NCBI RefSeq assembly: GCF_041051975.1
Contig: NZ_CP163435.1
Coordinates: 868,001-932,000, forward strand
Direction: 5' to 3'
Length of the DNA stretch: 64,000 bases
From: Streptomyces sp. R21
GTDB taxonomy: Bacteria; Actinomycetota; Actinomycetes; Streptomycetales; Streptomycetaceae
Made by a program: the position numbers and the translations under genes. Below are positions 16,735 through 25,002 of the stretch, one piece after another (position 1 is the first letter of the stretch; the number at the start of each line of letters is the position of its first letter). The notes beneath the pieces were generated by a model that was not told the DNA's origin, ran no database searches, and saw only the letters and a list, made by a program, of their open reading frames with translations.

Positions 16735-16890
16735 GACCTCGGACCGGTGCCGCGGCCCATCCAACCGGGGTGGAGCGACGCAACATCCCGCGCACGGCCG
16801 GCAGCAGGGGATGCACAGTGGTGACCGTGCACTGCCAGGGAGCGCGCCTGGGAAGCCGTGGGCTCGCTCGATGCGGGCCGGTGAGACGTA

Positions 16891-17405
16891 GCCGGGATCG
16901 ACCACGTGCTCGGCAAGGCGGCCTTCACCATCGACTGGGACAACGAGCAGGCGATCTGCCCGCACGGGGCCCCCAGCGGGTCCTGGACCAAGCTGAAGAA
17001 CAAGGACCACACCTATCTGCAAGCCCGGTTCGCCGAAGCAGGCTGCCGAGCCTGCCCAGACCGCGCCCAGTGCACCGCGTCAGCCAACGGCCCCCGCTCG
17101 ATCGCCGTGCTGCGCCGAGCGCCGCACGAGATCTAGATGCACAACCGGCGCTGCCAGCGCACCGAGCGCCGGCAGCGCCGCTACGCGATCCGCGCCGGGA
17201 GCGAGGCCACCCTCTCGCAGAACGTCCGCACCCACGGCCCGCACTGCTCCCGCTACCGAGGCTCGCGAGAACTCACGTCCAACATGTCCTCACCGCGATG
17301 GCCTGCAACGTCACCCGGATCTCCCACTGGACGACCGGCACCACCAGCACTCGCCGCCGCACCACACGCTTTCACGCACTGTGCGCAGCCGCCGCATGCC
17401 CCTGA
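16891..17405 (+). pseudogene. remnant of an IS1182-type transposase (C-terminal part)
   Basis: Three frames together spell the C-terminal end of an IS1182-family DDE transposase. The first is AAFTIDWDNEQAICPHGAPS, then the zinc-ribbon-like CRACPDRAQCTAS and a TAG at 17134. Next comes RQRRYAIRAGSEATLSQ, and after a further shift VQHVLTAMACNVTRISHW to a stop at 17403. RYAIRAGxE is the catalytic-glutamate region in this family. The N-terminal two thirds and both inverted repeats are missing, so it cannot move. It documents a past insertion in the terpenoid locus. Confidence 0.8.
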
Positions 17406-17445
17406 GAGACCCGTCAACATCACCAGCAGAGTGACAGCACTGGCG

Positions 17446-18801
17446 CTAGAAGCCGGCCCCGGCTCGGGGGCGGACGGTCATCCGCAGGGCGCGCGGCCGT
17501 ACGGTGAGCCGGGCGACCTGACGGATGACCTGGCCCTCTGCGAGTTCCAGCCGTACCGAACGCAGCGTCGTCGCGAGCGCCACGACCATCTCGGTGAGGG
17601 AAAAACGGTCCCCCATGCACTTGTGCTTGCCGTCCCCGAAGGGCACGAACGCGCCCGGCGGAGGCTCCTGAGCGGCGTCGGTCCACCGGTCCGGGTCGAA
17701 GGTGAGCGGGTCGGGGAAACGCTCGGGGTCGCGGTGCAGGGCGTGCTGGCAGTAGGCCAGTTCGGTGCCCGCGGGCAGCGTCCACTGGCCGAGCCGGGTC
17801 TCCTCGGTGGTGCGGCGGGTGACGAGCCAGCCGGGGTGATGCAGCCGCAGGGTCTCGGTGATCACCCGGTTCAGGTACGGCAGCCGGATCACGTCGTCGA
17901 AGGCGACCGGCCGTTCGCCGAGGACCTCGTCCAGCTCGGCCAGGACCTTTGCCTCGATGCCGGGGTTGCGGGCGAGCTCGTACAGGGTCCAGGACAGCAA
18001 GGTCGCGGTCGTCTCGGTGCCCGCCACGGCCAGGAGGAAGATCTCGGAGCAGATCTGATCCCCGGTCAGCGGCTCGCCGGTCTCCTCGTCGATGGCGCGC
18101 AGCAGCATGGAGAGCATGTCCCCGGTGTCGTGCCCGGAGGCATGCAGTTCGTCGACGGCGGTGTTGATGGTGGCGCGCACCCTGGCCCGGGCGCGGTCGA
18201 AGCGGCGGTTGAAGGGCAGCGGCAGGCGCTCGGCCCAGTCGGGCAGCATGATGCGCAGACCGACACCGCTCATCACCACCGACACGTCGCTGCGCAGCTG
18301 GCGGAAGACGGCGTCATCGAGGCTGCCGGCGAGCACCGTCTTGGCCAGCATGTCGAGACTGAGGCCGACCATCGCCTCGTGTACGTCGAGGAGCTGCCCG
18401 TGCTCCCAGGCGGCGACTGTGGCCGTCGCCTCGGCGCGCATGAGGTCCACGTACCGGCTGATCTCGGTGTGGGCGAACGCGGGTTGAAGCTGGCGGCGTT
18501 TGCGTACGTGGTTGCGGCCGGTGGCGGTGACGACGCTGTCGCCCAGCAGCTGGCCCAGCTTGTCGTAGAGCCGGCCCTTGTCGAGGCTGGGTCCCAGGCC
18601 CCTGAGCATCTGGTGGATCAGGGCCGGGTCCTGGACCACGATCGTGCGCGTCCCGGGTTGCAGGACGATCTCGACGAGTGGTTCCCGTGTCTCGCGCAGC
18701 GAGTCGATGAAGCCGAGGTTGTCGCGCATCTTCAGCGCGTGACCGATGAGCGGAAACGATCCTGCGGCTCGGGGTATGGGGGGAGGCGCAGTGGACGTCA
18801 C
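17446..18801 (-). CDS. cytochrome P450, pentalenene-oxygenase (PtlI/CYP183)-like
   Basis: This 451-residue P450 begins APPPIPRAAGSFPLIGHALKMRDNLGFIDSLRE, a proline-rich start followed by a GHxxxxxxDPLGF-type segment as in PtlI. The I-helix motif is AGTETTATLL. The K-helix is ITETLRLHHPGWLVTRR (ExxR intact), the meander is FDPDRW, and the haem loop is FVPFGDGKHKCMGD with the Cys ligand. This E-class-like architecture is typical of bacterial terpene oxidases, e.g. CYP183A1, which oxidises a methyl group of pentalenene. It lies between the terpenoid-synthase-like gene and its broken copy, on the opposite strand, flanked by transposon and winged-helix remnants. It appears intact. No ferredoxin is adjacent. 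Substrate inferred from context only. Confidence 0.9.
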   Translation of the reverse strand: MTSTAPPPIPRAAGSFPLIGHALKMRDNLGFIDSLRETREPLVEIVLQPGTRTIVVQDPALIHQMLRGLGPSLDKGRLYDKLGQLLGDSVVTATGRNHVRKRRQLQPAFAHTEISRYVDLMRAEATATVAAWEHGQLLDVHEAMVGLSLDMLAKTVLAGSLDDAVFRQLRSDVSVVMSGVGLRIMLPDWAERLPLPFNRRFDRARARVRATINTAVDELHASGHDTGDMLSMLLRAIDEETGEPLTGDQICSEIFLLAVAGTETTATLLSWTLYELARNPGIEAKVLAELDEVLGERPVAFDDVIRLPYLNRVITETLRLHHPGWLVTRRTTEETRLGQWTLPAGTELAYCQHALHRDPERFPDPLTFDPDRWTDAAQEPPPGAFVPFGDGKHKCMGDRFSLTEMVVALATTLRSVRLELAEGQVIRQVARLTVRPRALRMTVRPRAGAGF

Positions 18802-19038
18802 GGGTCATTCCCTTCACGGCAATCATGGACGCCCCTATGACTTCCCTGAACCTTCTCCAGTGCAATCCTGTCATGAACGTGTCCTGCGCCACGTGGGACA
18901 AGCTGGTTGGCCACCTGCGACACCGGGCATCAGTGCGTGCCTTGCTCACGCACGGCGGCTGAAGGCTGCGAGGACTGGGCCAGGTCGTCCTTGCAGCGGG
19001 GATCTTGACGGTCTGGCAATGACCCGTATGCCCTTGGA
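18802..19038. other. non-coding stretch upstream of the PtlI-like P450
   Basis: About 240 bp between the P450 start and the 3' end of the winged-helix remnant. No gene is supported. It must hold the P450 promoter. The base composition is more AT-rich than the flanks, and no clear operator palindrome is present. Confidence 0.5.
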
Positions 19039-19933
19039 TCAGGTGGGACAGAAGCCCGCGTGTGGGGGGTCGATGGGGAGATCGGGGAGCCAGGCAGTGA
19101 GGCACTGCGCGCTCGGGACCGCTGGCTGGTCCGGAACCGGCTCCACGGTCGATGGCAGGTGCTGCAGGCGGGTTCGCAGGGCGTCCTTGGCATCCAGGAC
19201 GTCCCGGTTGGGCGGGACTCCGGACGGCGTTGCCTCCCGGCACGGCGGGGCGCCGACGGCCGGGGCCTGGTCGCCGTCCTCGCGCCAGCGGGCCATGATC
19301 AGGGCAGCCGGCGAGGCCGGACGGCGGGGAACCCGCCAGACCGAGAGGTCGGCGGCGAGATCTGCGGCCGAGCGTCCGATGAGGATCCACGGTCGCACGG
19401 CGAAAGCGAGCCGGCGCAGGCCCTCGGCCTGGGTCCAGGGCACCCGGGGGCGGATGAAGGCAGCAACGGCTACCGCGTGGGCGACCTGTTCGGGGGCCGA
19501 CCGGTAGGGCTCCGGTACCTGCGGGCAACGACAGGTCCGCGCGCGGCCGGGCCTGGGTGCGCAGGTGTTGTTCTTCTTCCGTTCCACCTCAGCTGAATGT
19601 CGTGGGGGGTTGGTGTTACAGGAAGGGGCATCACGACGCTGTACGGGTTGGGCGCCGCGCCGGGCGTGTGCGATGGCCAACTCGCGTCCGTACTCGGTGA
19701 ATCCGATGTGCCTTGCATGGTAGCCGCGGCCGCTGATCCGGTGTCCGACCGCGTCGTCCCATGCGGGGGGCGACTACGGCGTAGATGGTGGCGGTACCGG
19801 CCCACTCGCGGCTTCCGGCGGGGCGGGTGTTGGTCCGGGTGCCGTGGACGGCCCGGACGAGGAGACCGAGTTCGCGCAGTACGGCGATGTGCCGCTCCAG
19901 GGTGCGGCGGCTGATGCCTGGGCGCCTGTGCGA
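19039..19933 (-). pseudogene. truncated, frameshifted winged-helix protein of mobile-element type
   Basis: On the minus strand two frames join into one protein. GISRRTLERHIAVLRELGLLV and TATIYAVVAP form a winged-helix start in one frame. PAWDDAVGHRISGRGYHAR, FTEYGRELAIAHARRGAQP, KNNTCAPRPGRARTCRCPQ and PWTQAEGLRRLAFAVRPWI follow in the next. The switch falls in a six-base homopolymer (G6 on plus, 19765-19770), so one inserted or lost base explains it. The N-terminus is cut exactly at 19933/19934, where the 210-bp repeat begins. Proteins of this build are common in Streptomyces integrative elements and plasmids, but function is unknown. The reading is from memory of the family. Confidence 0.6.
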
Positions 19934-20143
19934 CGCACCGTCCCCGGAGCGCGCTCGTCAGGTCCAACAGGACGCCGGCGTAGTCGGATCCGAAACGTTC
20001 TACCCCCTGTAGGACCCTCAGACCGGGAGGGAAGACACCGCGCTGCTCGCCTACATGTTCGGCTGCGCCCACCCGCATTTCCTCTGGAACGCCACCGGAT
20101 ACCGTCCCACGGACGTCGAGGGCGACTGGCTCGACGGCTGACG
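19934..20143 (+). pseudogene. broken second copy of the 3' end of the 576-aa gene (210-bp repeat, copy 2)
   Basis: In frame with copy 1 it reads DAPSPERARQVQQDAGVVGSETFYPL, then a TAG at 20010-20012 in place of a Tyr codon, then DPQTGREDTALLAYMFGCA onward, identical to copy 1. Several of the 12 differences are synonymous, including AGT to TCC for one Ser. The first part therefore comes from a diverged paralogue rather than from decay of an exact copy. The last 115 bp are identical to copy 1, as after gene conversion or recombination. It abuts the winged-helix remnant on the left and a terminator on the right. Confidence 0.9.
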
Positions 20144-20167
20144 TCTCAAAGCCGGGTGAGACAGCGC

Positions 20168-20197
20168 GCTGCCCGGTCGGGTTTCCGACCGGGCAGC
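20168..20197. terminator. strong bidirectional hairpin terminator
   Basis: GCTGCCCGGTCGG and CCGACCGGGCAGC form a perfect 13-bp stem with a GTTT loop. It sits between the broken 3' copy (plus) and the end of the P450/conservon operon (minus), 8 bp from the P450 stop codon. Confidence 0.85.
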
Positions 20198-20204
20198 GGC
20201 GTGT

Positions 20205-21452
20205 TCACACCGGGAACTCGACGGGCAGCCTGTCCAGCCGGGAATCCCAGGTGGAGGCGGTCGTGGTGAGCTCATCCGCCGGCACAGCCAGCCGCAGGCC
20301 CGGCAGCCGGTGCAGCAGGACGTCCACCGCAACCTCGATCATGGACTGCCCGATGCTCTGCCCGGGGCACTCGTGCGGGCCCGCGCCGAACGCCAGGTGC
20401 GACTGGTTGCCCTGCACCGAGACACCCGGGTCGGGCCGGACCCCGGGGTCGAGGTTGCCCGGGGCGAGACCGAGCACGAGCAGGTCGCCCTCCTCGATGC
20501 GGTGCCCGCCCAGTTCGACATCGCTGGCGGCGAAGCGCCCCGGCAGGACGGCCAGCGGCGGAGAGTTCCACATGACCTCCTCCACCACAGCCGAGATGTT
20601 CAGCTCACCGCTGATCAGCCCGGAGAGCCGGGAGGCGTCGGTCAGGACCAGCTGCAGCACCCGGGCCAGCAGATTGGTCGTGACGTGCGCGGCGATCAGC
20701 ACCACGCGCAGGTGATGGACGACTTCGTCGTGGTCGAGGTCTGCGTGATGTTCCAGCAGCCCGGTGGCGAGGTCGGAGCCCGGTTCGGACCGCCTGCGCT
20801 CGGCGAGTTCACCGAAGATCTCCCTGATCACGCCGTCGTGCATCACGGCGTCCTCGCCGCCCTTGAGCACCTGGGCGCAGGACTCGACAAGCCGGCGCCC
20901 CTCCGCCTCGGCCAGCCCCAGAATGCGGGACATCACGAGCATCGGCAGCAGGTCGGCGTAGTCCGCCACCAGATCGGCGCGGCCGCTGTCCGCGAACGTG
21001 TCGATCTGCTTGTTGGCGAAATTCGTGGCGTGGCGCCGGACCCCGCGGCCGGCAGCAGCCTGCAGTACGTCGTTGACGGCGCCGCGCAGCCTGCGGTGCT
21101 CCTCGCCGTCCAGGGACACGCAGTCGGGACGCCAGCCGAGCATCGGAACCAACGGAGAGGTCTCCGCGATCCGGCCCTCCCGCCAGTCCCGCCAGTTCCG
21201 CGAGTCCCGGGCGAACTGGCGGGGGTTGTCGAGCACCCGCCGACTGTCCCGGTAACCCAGCACCAGCCAGGCCGGGACGTCGCCCTCCAGCAGTACCGGC
21301 GCCACGGAGCCGTGCTCCTTGCGCAGCCGCTCGTAGATGCCGAGCGGGTCGGTCGCCGCCTCCGGCCCGTACAGCCGGGTGAGCTCGGCCGAACCGTGGG
21401 CGACGGGGCAGCCGCGCGGTGCCTCGGGATCGTTTAAGGGCTGGGCGTTCAT
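20205..21452 (-). CDS. cvnE: conservon P450, CYP157-type without ExxR (CvnE)
   Basis: This 415-residue P450 has haem loop FGAGPHECPGQ, but the K-helix motif reads VVEEVMWNSPP, so the Arg of ExxR is Trp. The I-helix has AAHVTTNLL in place of AGxxTT. Loss of ExxR with a Trp at that place is the hallmark of the CYP157 family, which in S. coelicolor belongs to conservons (cvnE). The ATG overlaps the stop codon of the GTPase gene (ATGA, 21449-21452), so it is translated with the conservon. Codon 6 is TTA, a bldA-dependent codon. It may act as an orphan oxygenase or as a haem-containing signalling partner; activity of CYP157 enzymes is poorly known. A CYP154 gene, often the next conservon member, is absent. 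Confidence 0.93.
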   Translation of the reverse strand: MNAQPLNDPEAPRGCPVAHGSAELTRLYGPEAATDPLGIYERLRKEHGSVAPVLLEGDVPAWLVLGYRDSRRVLDNPRQFARDSRNWRDWREGRIAETSPLVPMLGWRPDCVSLDGEEHRRLRGAVNDVLQAAAGRGVRRHATNFANKQIDTFADSGRADLVADYADLLPMLVMSRILGLAEAEGRRLVESCAQVLKGGEDAVMHDGVIREIFGELAERRRSEPGSDLATGLLEHHADLDHDEVVHHLRVVLIAAHVTTNLLARVLQLVLTDASRLSGLISGELNISAVVEEVMWNSPPLAVLPGRFAASDVELGGHRIEEGDLLVLGLAPGNLDPGVRPDPGVSVQGNQSHLAFGAGPHECPGQSIGQSMIEVAVDVLLHRLPGLRLAVPADELTTTASTWDSRLDRLPVEFPV

Positions 21453-22054
21453 CGGGACTCCAGTGCGACGGCAGAGCGTTCCTTCAAGTGACGTATCAGG
21501 GCGACGAGGACGTCACGGCTGGAGGTCCGGTCGCGGGCGTCGCAGGCCACGATCGGGGTGTGCGGGGGGATGTCCAGGGCGTCGCGGATCTCTTCGATCG
21601 GGTGGTCCTTGGAGTCGGGGAAGACGTTCAGGGCGATGACGAAGGGGACGTCCTGCCGTTCCATCTCCTCGATGGCCCGGAAGCTGGAGGCCAGCCGCCG
21701 GGTGTCCACCAGGACCACCGCCCCGAGGGCGCCCTTGAACAGCCCGTTCCACAGGAACCAGAACCGTTCCTGCCCCGGCGTTCCGAACAGGTACAGCACC
21801 AGCTGGTCGTTGATGCCGATCTTGCCGAAGTCGAGGCTGACGGTGGTCTCCTGCTTGTCCGCCACCCCGATCAGGTTGTCGACGTCCGCGCTGGCCTGGG
21901 TCAGGGTCTCCTCGGTGGTCAGCGGCTTGATGTCGCTGACGGAGCGCACCATCGTGGTCTTTCCGGTGCCGAAACCGCCGGCGATCATCACCTTCACCGA
22001 GCGGGTGCCCCCGTCCGTCTGCCGGTCGGGGTGGTCAAAGCCTTTGAAGTCCAC
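21449..22054 (-). CDS. cvnD: CvnD, MglA/Ras-like GTPase (DUF ATP/GTP-binding protein)
   Basis: This 201-residue small GTPase has P-loop GGFGTGKTT near residues 19-27, switch/G3 region LYLFGTPGQERFWFLW, and a G4-like ALNVFPDSK (the usual NKxD is altered, as normal in this family). The start is GTG at 22054 with GAGGAGG 7 nt upstream, which overlaps the cvnC end by 20 bp. In conservons CvnD is membrane-recruited with the CvnA kinase-like protein and the CvnB roadblock protein, and resembles a eukaryotic-type G-protein relay. Translational overlap on both sides indicates fixed stoichiometry. Confidence 0.95.
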   Translation of the reverse strand: MDFKGFDHPDRQTDGGTRSVKVMIAGGFGTGKTTMVRSVSDIKPLTTEETLTQASADVDNLIGVADKQETTVSLDFGKIGINDQLVLYLFGTPGQERFWFLWNGLFKGALGAVVLVDTRRLASSFRAIEEMERQDVPFVIALNVFPDSKDHPIEEIRDALDIPPHTPIVACDARDRTSSRDVLVALIRHLKERSAVALESR

Positions 22055-22406
22055 TGAGTACCTCCTCAAGGAGCGCGAGGTCGGGCCCGCTGCCGGCGCC
22101 TGACGCCGGAATGGGATCGCGGGCTTCGACGCGGCCTGCGTCCAGCAGATCGGCCAGGAGCACCGCGAGAATGTTGAAGGGCAATCCGAGGTGGGCGCCC
22201 AGTTCGGCCACCGACAGCGGATCGCGGCAGCGCCGGAGGATCTCCTCGTGCTCGTGCTGCATGCCGGGGACGGCCGCGTCGCGCGAGACGATGAGGGTCG
22301 CCACGTCAAGAGTCGACGCCGAACCGCCCGGTCCGCTGCGGCCACCGGTGAGGACGTAGTAGCGCTCGAGACCGGACGGGTCCATGGGCCGGCGGGGACC
22401 ACTCAT
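22035..22406 (-). CDS. cvnC: CvnC, DUF742 protein
   Basis: This 123-residue protein reads GLERYYVLTGGRSGPGG, then TLIVSRDAAVPGMQHEHEEILRRCRDPLSVAELGAHLGLPFNILAVLLADLLDAGRVEAR, the winged-helix-like DUF742 domain. Its N-terminal arm (RYYVLTGGR) is the conserved DUF742 motif. In conservons it is the third component and is needed for complex function in S. coelicolor Cvn systems. It overlaps cvnB by 4 bp (ATGA) and cvnD by 20 bp. Its biochemical role is not established. Confidence 0.95.
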   Translation of the reverse strand: MSGPRRPMDPSGLERYYVLTGGRSGPGGSASTLDVATLIVSRDAAVPGMQHEHEEILRRCRDPLSVAELGAHLGLPFNILAVLLADLLDAGRVEARDPIPASGAGSGPDLALLEEVLSGLQRL

Positions 22407-22813
22407 CCAGAGTGCTCCTCCAGGCGCGGAGTGGTGCCGAGAAGCTCACCCATCCTTCGCGCCAGGTCCCTCATCTGGTGTCCGAGCAGGCCCTGGTCGA
22501 GCCCTTCCTTGGCGAGGACTCCGAGGTACGTCTCCACGCCGGCCCGCACCACGAAGAGATGGCCGCCGTCCACCTCGATCATCGCGAGGCGCAACTGCCC
22601 CGCGTACTGCGGGAACTGCGCGGCGACGGGCTGGGCCAGCGCCTGCAGGCCCGCGACCACGGCGGCGAAGCGGTCCACGTCGTCGGGGTCGTCGGCGCCG
22701 TAGGAGGTGATGGCCTTGCCGTCGCTGGAGGCCACGAGGGCGAAGCGGATCTCCTGGATGCTCTCCGTCAGATCGCGGAGCGCCCAGCTCACGTCGGTTC
22801 CCTGTTGCGTCAT
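22403..22813 (-). CDS. cvnB: CvnB, roadblock/LC7 protein
   Basis: This 136-residue roadblock/LC7-domain protein (MglB-like) has the typical SWALRDLTESIQEIRFALVASSDGKAITSYG helix-strand start, VVAGLQALAQPVAAQF, and strands RLAMIEVDGGHLFVVRAG. Such proteins form dimers and act on MglA-type GTPases as activators or scaffolds. Here the partner is CvnD, two genes downstream. It starts 5 nt after the cvnA stop codon and overlaps cvnC by 4 bp. Confidence 0.95.
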   Translation of the reverse strand: MTQQGTDVSWALRDLTESIQEIRFALVASSDGKAITSYGADDPDDVDRFAAVVAGLQALAQPVAAQFPQYAGQLRLAMIEVDGGHLFVVRAGVETYLGVLAKEGLDQGLLGHQMRDLARRMGELLGTTPRLEEHSG

Positions 22814-22818
22814 GTGGA

Positions 22819-24546
22819 CTAGTCGCTCTCTTCAGTGCGGTGCTCGTTGGACTCGCGTCCGGCGGTCGTCTCGCGTACGGCGTCCGCGGCCGGCTCACGC
22901 GGCGGGGCGCTCTCGCGTCCGGCGGTGGCAAAGGCCGCGAGACCGGCGAACGAGGTGTCCGGCGGCACGGCGGCCACGGGCTCCTCGGTCCGCTCGACGG
23001 ACCTCACCGGTGTGGCCGGCGCGTCGGTACGCCTGCTTCTGCGACGCGGCAGACCGCCGGGCGTGGTGTCCACGTCGTCGGCGCCGGCCGCGGGCGGGGC
23101 CTCCACCGACTCGCGGGCGGACGCGGTCTCGACCGCGGCGGCCGGGGCCACCGGTTCCGCGACGGGGGCGGCCAACGGGCTGAAGTACTTGTGGGGAACC
23201 ACGACGACCACCGAGGTGCCGAGCCAGGGCGAGTCCGAGAAGGTGACCCGGATGCCGTACCGGCGCGCCAGGGCGCCGACCACGCGAAGCCCGAGGTTGG
23301 CGTCCTCCGAGAGGCCACCGAGCCCGGGGCCGGCCGCGACGCCGTCCAGTGACTGCTCGGCCTCGCGCTTCTTCTCCTCGTTGAGGCCCTTGCCCGCGTC
23401 CTGGATCTCGATGCCGACGCCGTTGGGGACCTCCTTGCCGGAGACGACCACGGGTTCGGTGGGCGGCGAGTAGCGCACCGCGTTGTCCAGAAGGTGGGCG
23501 AAGATCAGCGTGAGGTGGTCCACCAGACCGCCGTCGACGCCGAGTTCGGGGAGGTGGCGGACCTGGACGCGGTCGAAGTCCTTGATCCGGCCGATGCCGC
23601 CGCGGACCACGCTGAGCAGCCGCTGCGGTTCCTGCCACTGGCGGCCGGGCCGGTCCGAGCCGCCGAGCACGCCGATGCTGGCGGCGAGACAGTCGGCGGG
23701 GCCGATCTCCTGGTCCAGTTCCATCAGTCCCTGGGCCACGACGGGCAGCCGGCCGTGCTCGCCCTGCATCTCGTGCAGACGGCCGCGCAGCTTGCTGGTC
23801 AGTACGTGGATGCGGTTGCCGATGCTGATCACGGCCTGCTCGGCCGAGGTGGAGCGGTCGAACTCCTCCTCGACACCGATCAACGCGGTCCTGAGCACCT
23901 TGCGGATGTCGGCGCGCAGCTCGGGGCTCGCGTCGCTCTCCTCGGCGACGGACATCAGGATGTCGTCGATCGAGTCACCTTCGCGCAGTTGCTTGAGGGC
24001 ATGCGGAAGGAACTCGTCGCCGAGGCGGGCGATCGCCGCCTGCTGACGGGCGAGCTGGTCCTGCCAGGCCTCGGTCCGCTCGGTGAGCCGCGCCTCGGAG
24101 ACCTGCGTCTCCTCGGCGAGCCGGGCCTCGTGGGCCCGCATCTCCTCCACGAGTCGGACCTCGTAGGCCCGCGCCTCCTCGGCCATCCGCGCCTCGTAGG
24201 CCTGGGCCTGCTCGGCCAGCCCGGACTCCAGGGCGGAGCGCTCGGCCGCGAACTTCCGCTCCAGGCCCGCCACATGCTGCTGCCACTGCTGGGAGTGCTC
24301 GGCCTGCGAGGCGCGGAAGTCACCCGCGTTGCGGCGCAATTGGCCCTGGGAGCGGACGAGGAGCCGTACGCAGACGGCGCCGGCCGCGGTGGCCGCGGCG
24401 CCGGCGAAGGTCGCGGGTATCGGGACCTGGTCGGGCCCCGCGACCGCGGCGGCGACGGTACCCGCTCCTAAGGCGAGTGGCATCAGCCACCAGCTGTACC
24501 AGGCGACAGGTGCCCGTGCCTCCGGGGGCGGAGTGGCAAGTTCCAT
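22819..24546 (-). CDS. cvnA: CvnA, membrane sensor with HATPase domain
   Basis: This 575-residue protein has two N-terminal membrane spans (residues about 16-37 and 42-63). A long coiled coil follows, with near-repeats such as AEEARAYEVRLVEEMRAHEARL (about 95-170), and then a helical domain. The GHKL ATPase domain has N-box HLLDNAVRYSPP, G1 box DAGKGL and G2 GLGLRVV-like (NLGLRVVGALARRYG). The C-terminal tail of about 110 residues is Ala/Glu-rich and likely disordered. A phospho-acceptor His box is not obvious, as usual for CvnA. Of the two close ATGs, 24546 has GAAGG at the better spacing. Codon 26 is TTA (24469-24471), so translation should depend on the bldA tRNA. First gene of the cvnABCDE operon. 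Confidence 0.95.
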   Translation of the reverse strand: MELATPPPEARAPVAWYSWWLMPLALGAGTVAAAVAGPDQVPIPATFAGAAATAAGAVCVRLLVRSQGQLRRNAGDFRASQAEHSQQWQQHVAGLERKFAAERSALESGLAEQAQAYEARMAEEARAYEVRLVEEMRAHEARLAEETQVSEARLTERTEAWQDQLARQQAAIARLGDEFLPHALKQLREGDSIDDILMSVAEESDASPELRADIRKVLRTALIGVEEEFDRSTSAEQAVISIGNRIHVLTSKLRGRLHEMQGEHGRLPVVAQGLMELDQEIGPADCLAASIGVLGGSDRPGRQWQEPQRLLSVVRGGIGRIKDFDRVQVRHLPELGVDGGLVDHLTLIFAHLLDNAVRYSPPTEPVVVSGKEVPNGVGIEIQDAGKGLNEEKKREAEQSLDGVAAGPGLGGLSEDANLGLRVVGALARRYGIRVTFSDSPWLGTSVVVVVPHKYFSPLAAPVAEPVAPAAAVETASARESVEAPPAAGADDVDTTPGGLPRRRSRRTDAPATPVRSVERTEEPVAAVPPDTSFAGLAAFATAGRESAPPREPAADAVRETTAGRESNEHRTEESD

Positions 24547-24832
24547 CTGCATCCTTCGAAGCAACACAATCGAACGGGGGGGTGTGCAGACGCCGCGTGT
24601 GTCGAGCACGCAGCGCTGGGCGACCGAGCGTGTTCGTGTCAACTCGCAGCGCCGCAGGGGAGCTTATCGGGTTTGAGATCGAAAGGATCAACTCCCCGCA
24701 GCGCATCGGTGAGCATTCGGTCACGCTCGACCAAGAGTGCTCAAGTCGACAAAATCATGCACCGCAATGACAGCGGTGAACGCTTCGTCACGATCCGGCT
24801 CGGCTGATGGCCATGCACCCCTGGCCCGCCCG

Positions 24833-24858
24833 GGCCTTGACCATCGCTGGTCAAGGCC
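24833..24858. repeat. perfect 11-bp-arm inverted repeat upstream of cvnA
   Basis: The arms GGCCTTGACCA and TGGTCAAGGCC are separated by TCGC. It is about 290 bp upstream of cvnA and 310 bp past the pseudogene on the same strand. Either a terminator for read-through from that pseudogene, or an operator with TTGACCA half-sites. Confidence 0.75.
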
Positions 24859-25002
24859 ACTTGGAGATACAGGATTACGGCGTCCCGCGAACCGGACCTC
24901 CAGCAGCGTTGCGGGTGGGTTGATCGATCTCAGCACCGTCGAACCGCCCGCCGCGGACGAGACGATCGGCAGGCTCATGCAATACGGCGCGTGGACGCCA
25001 TT

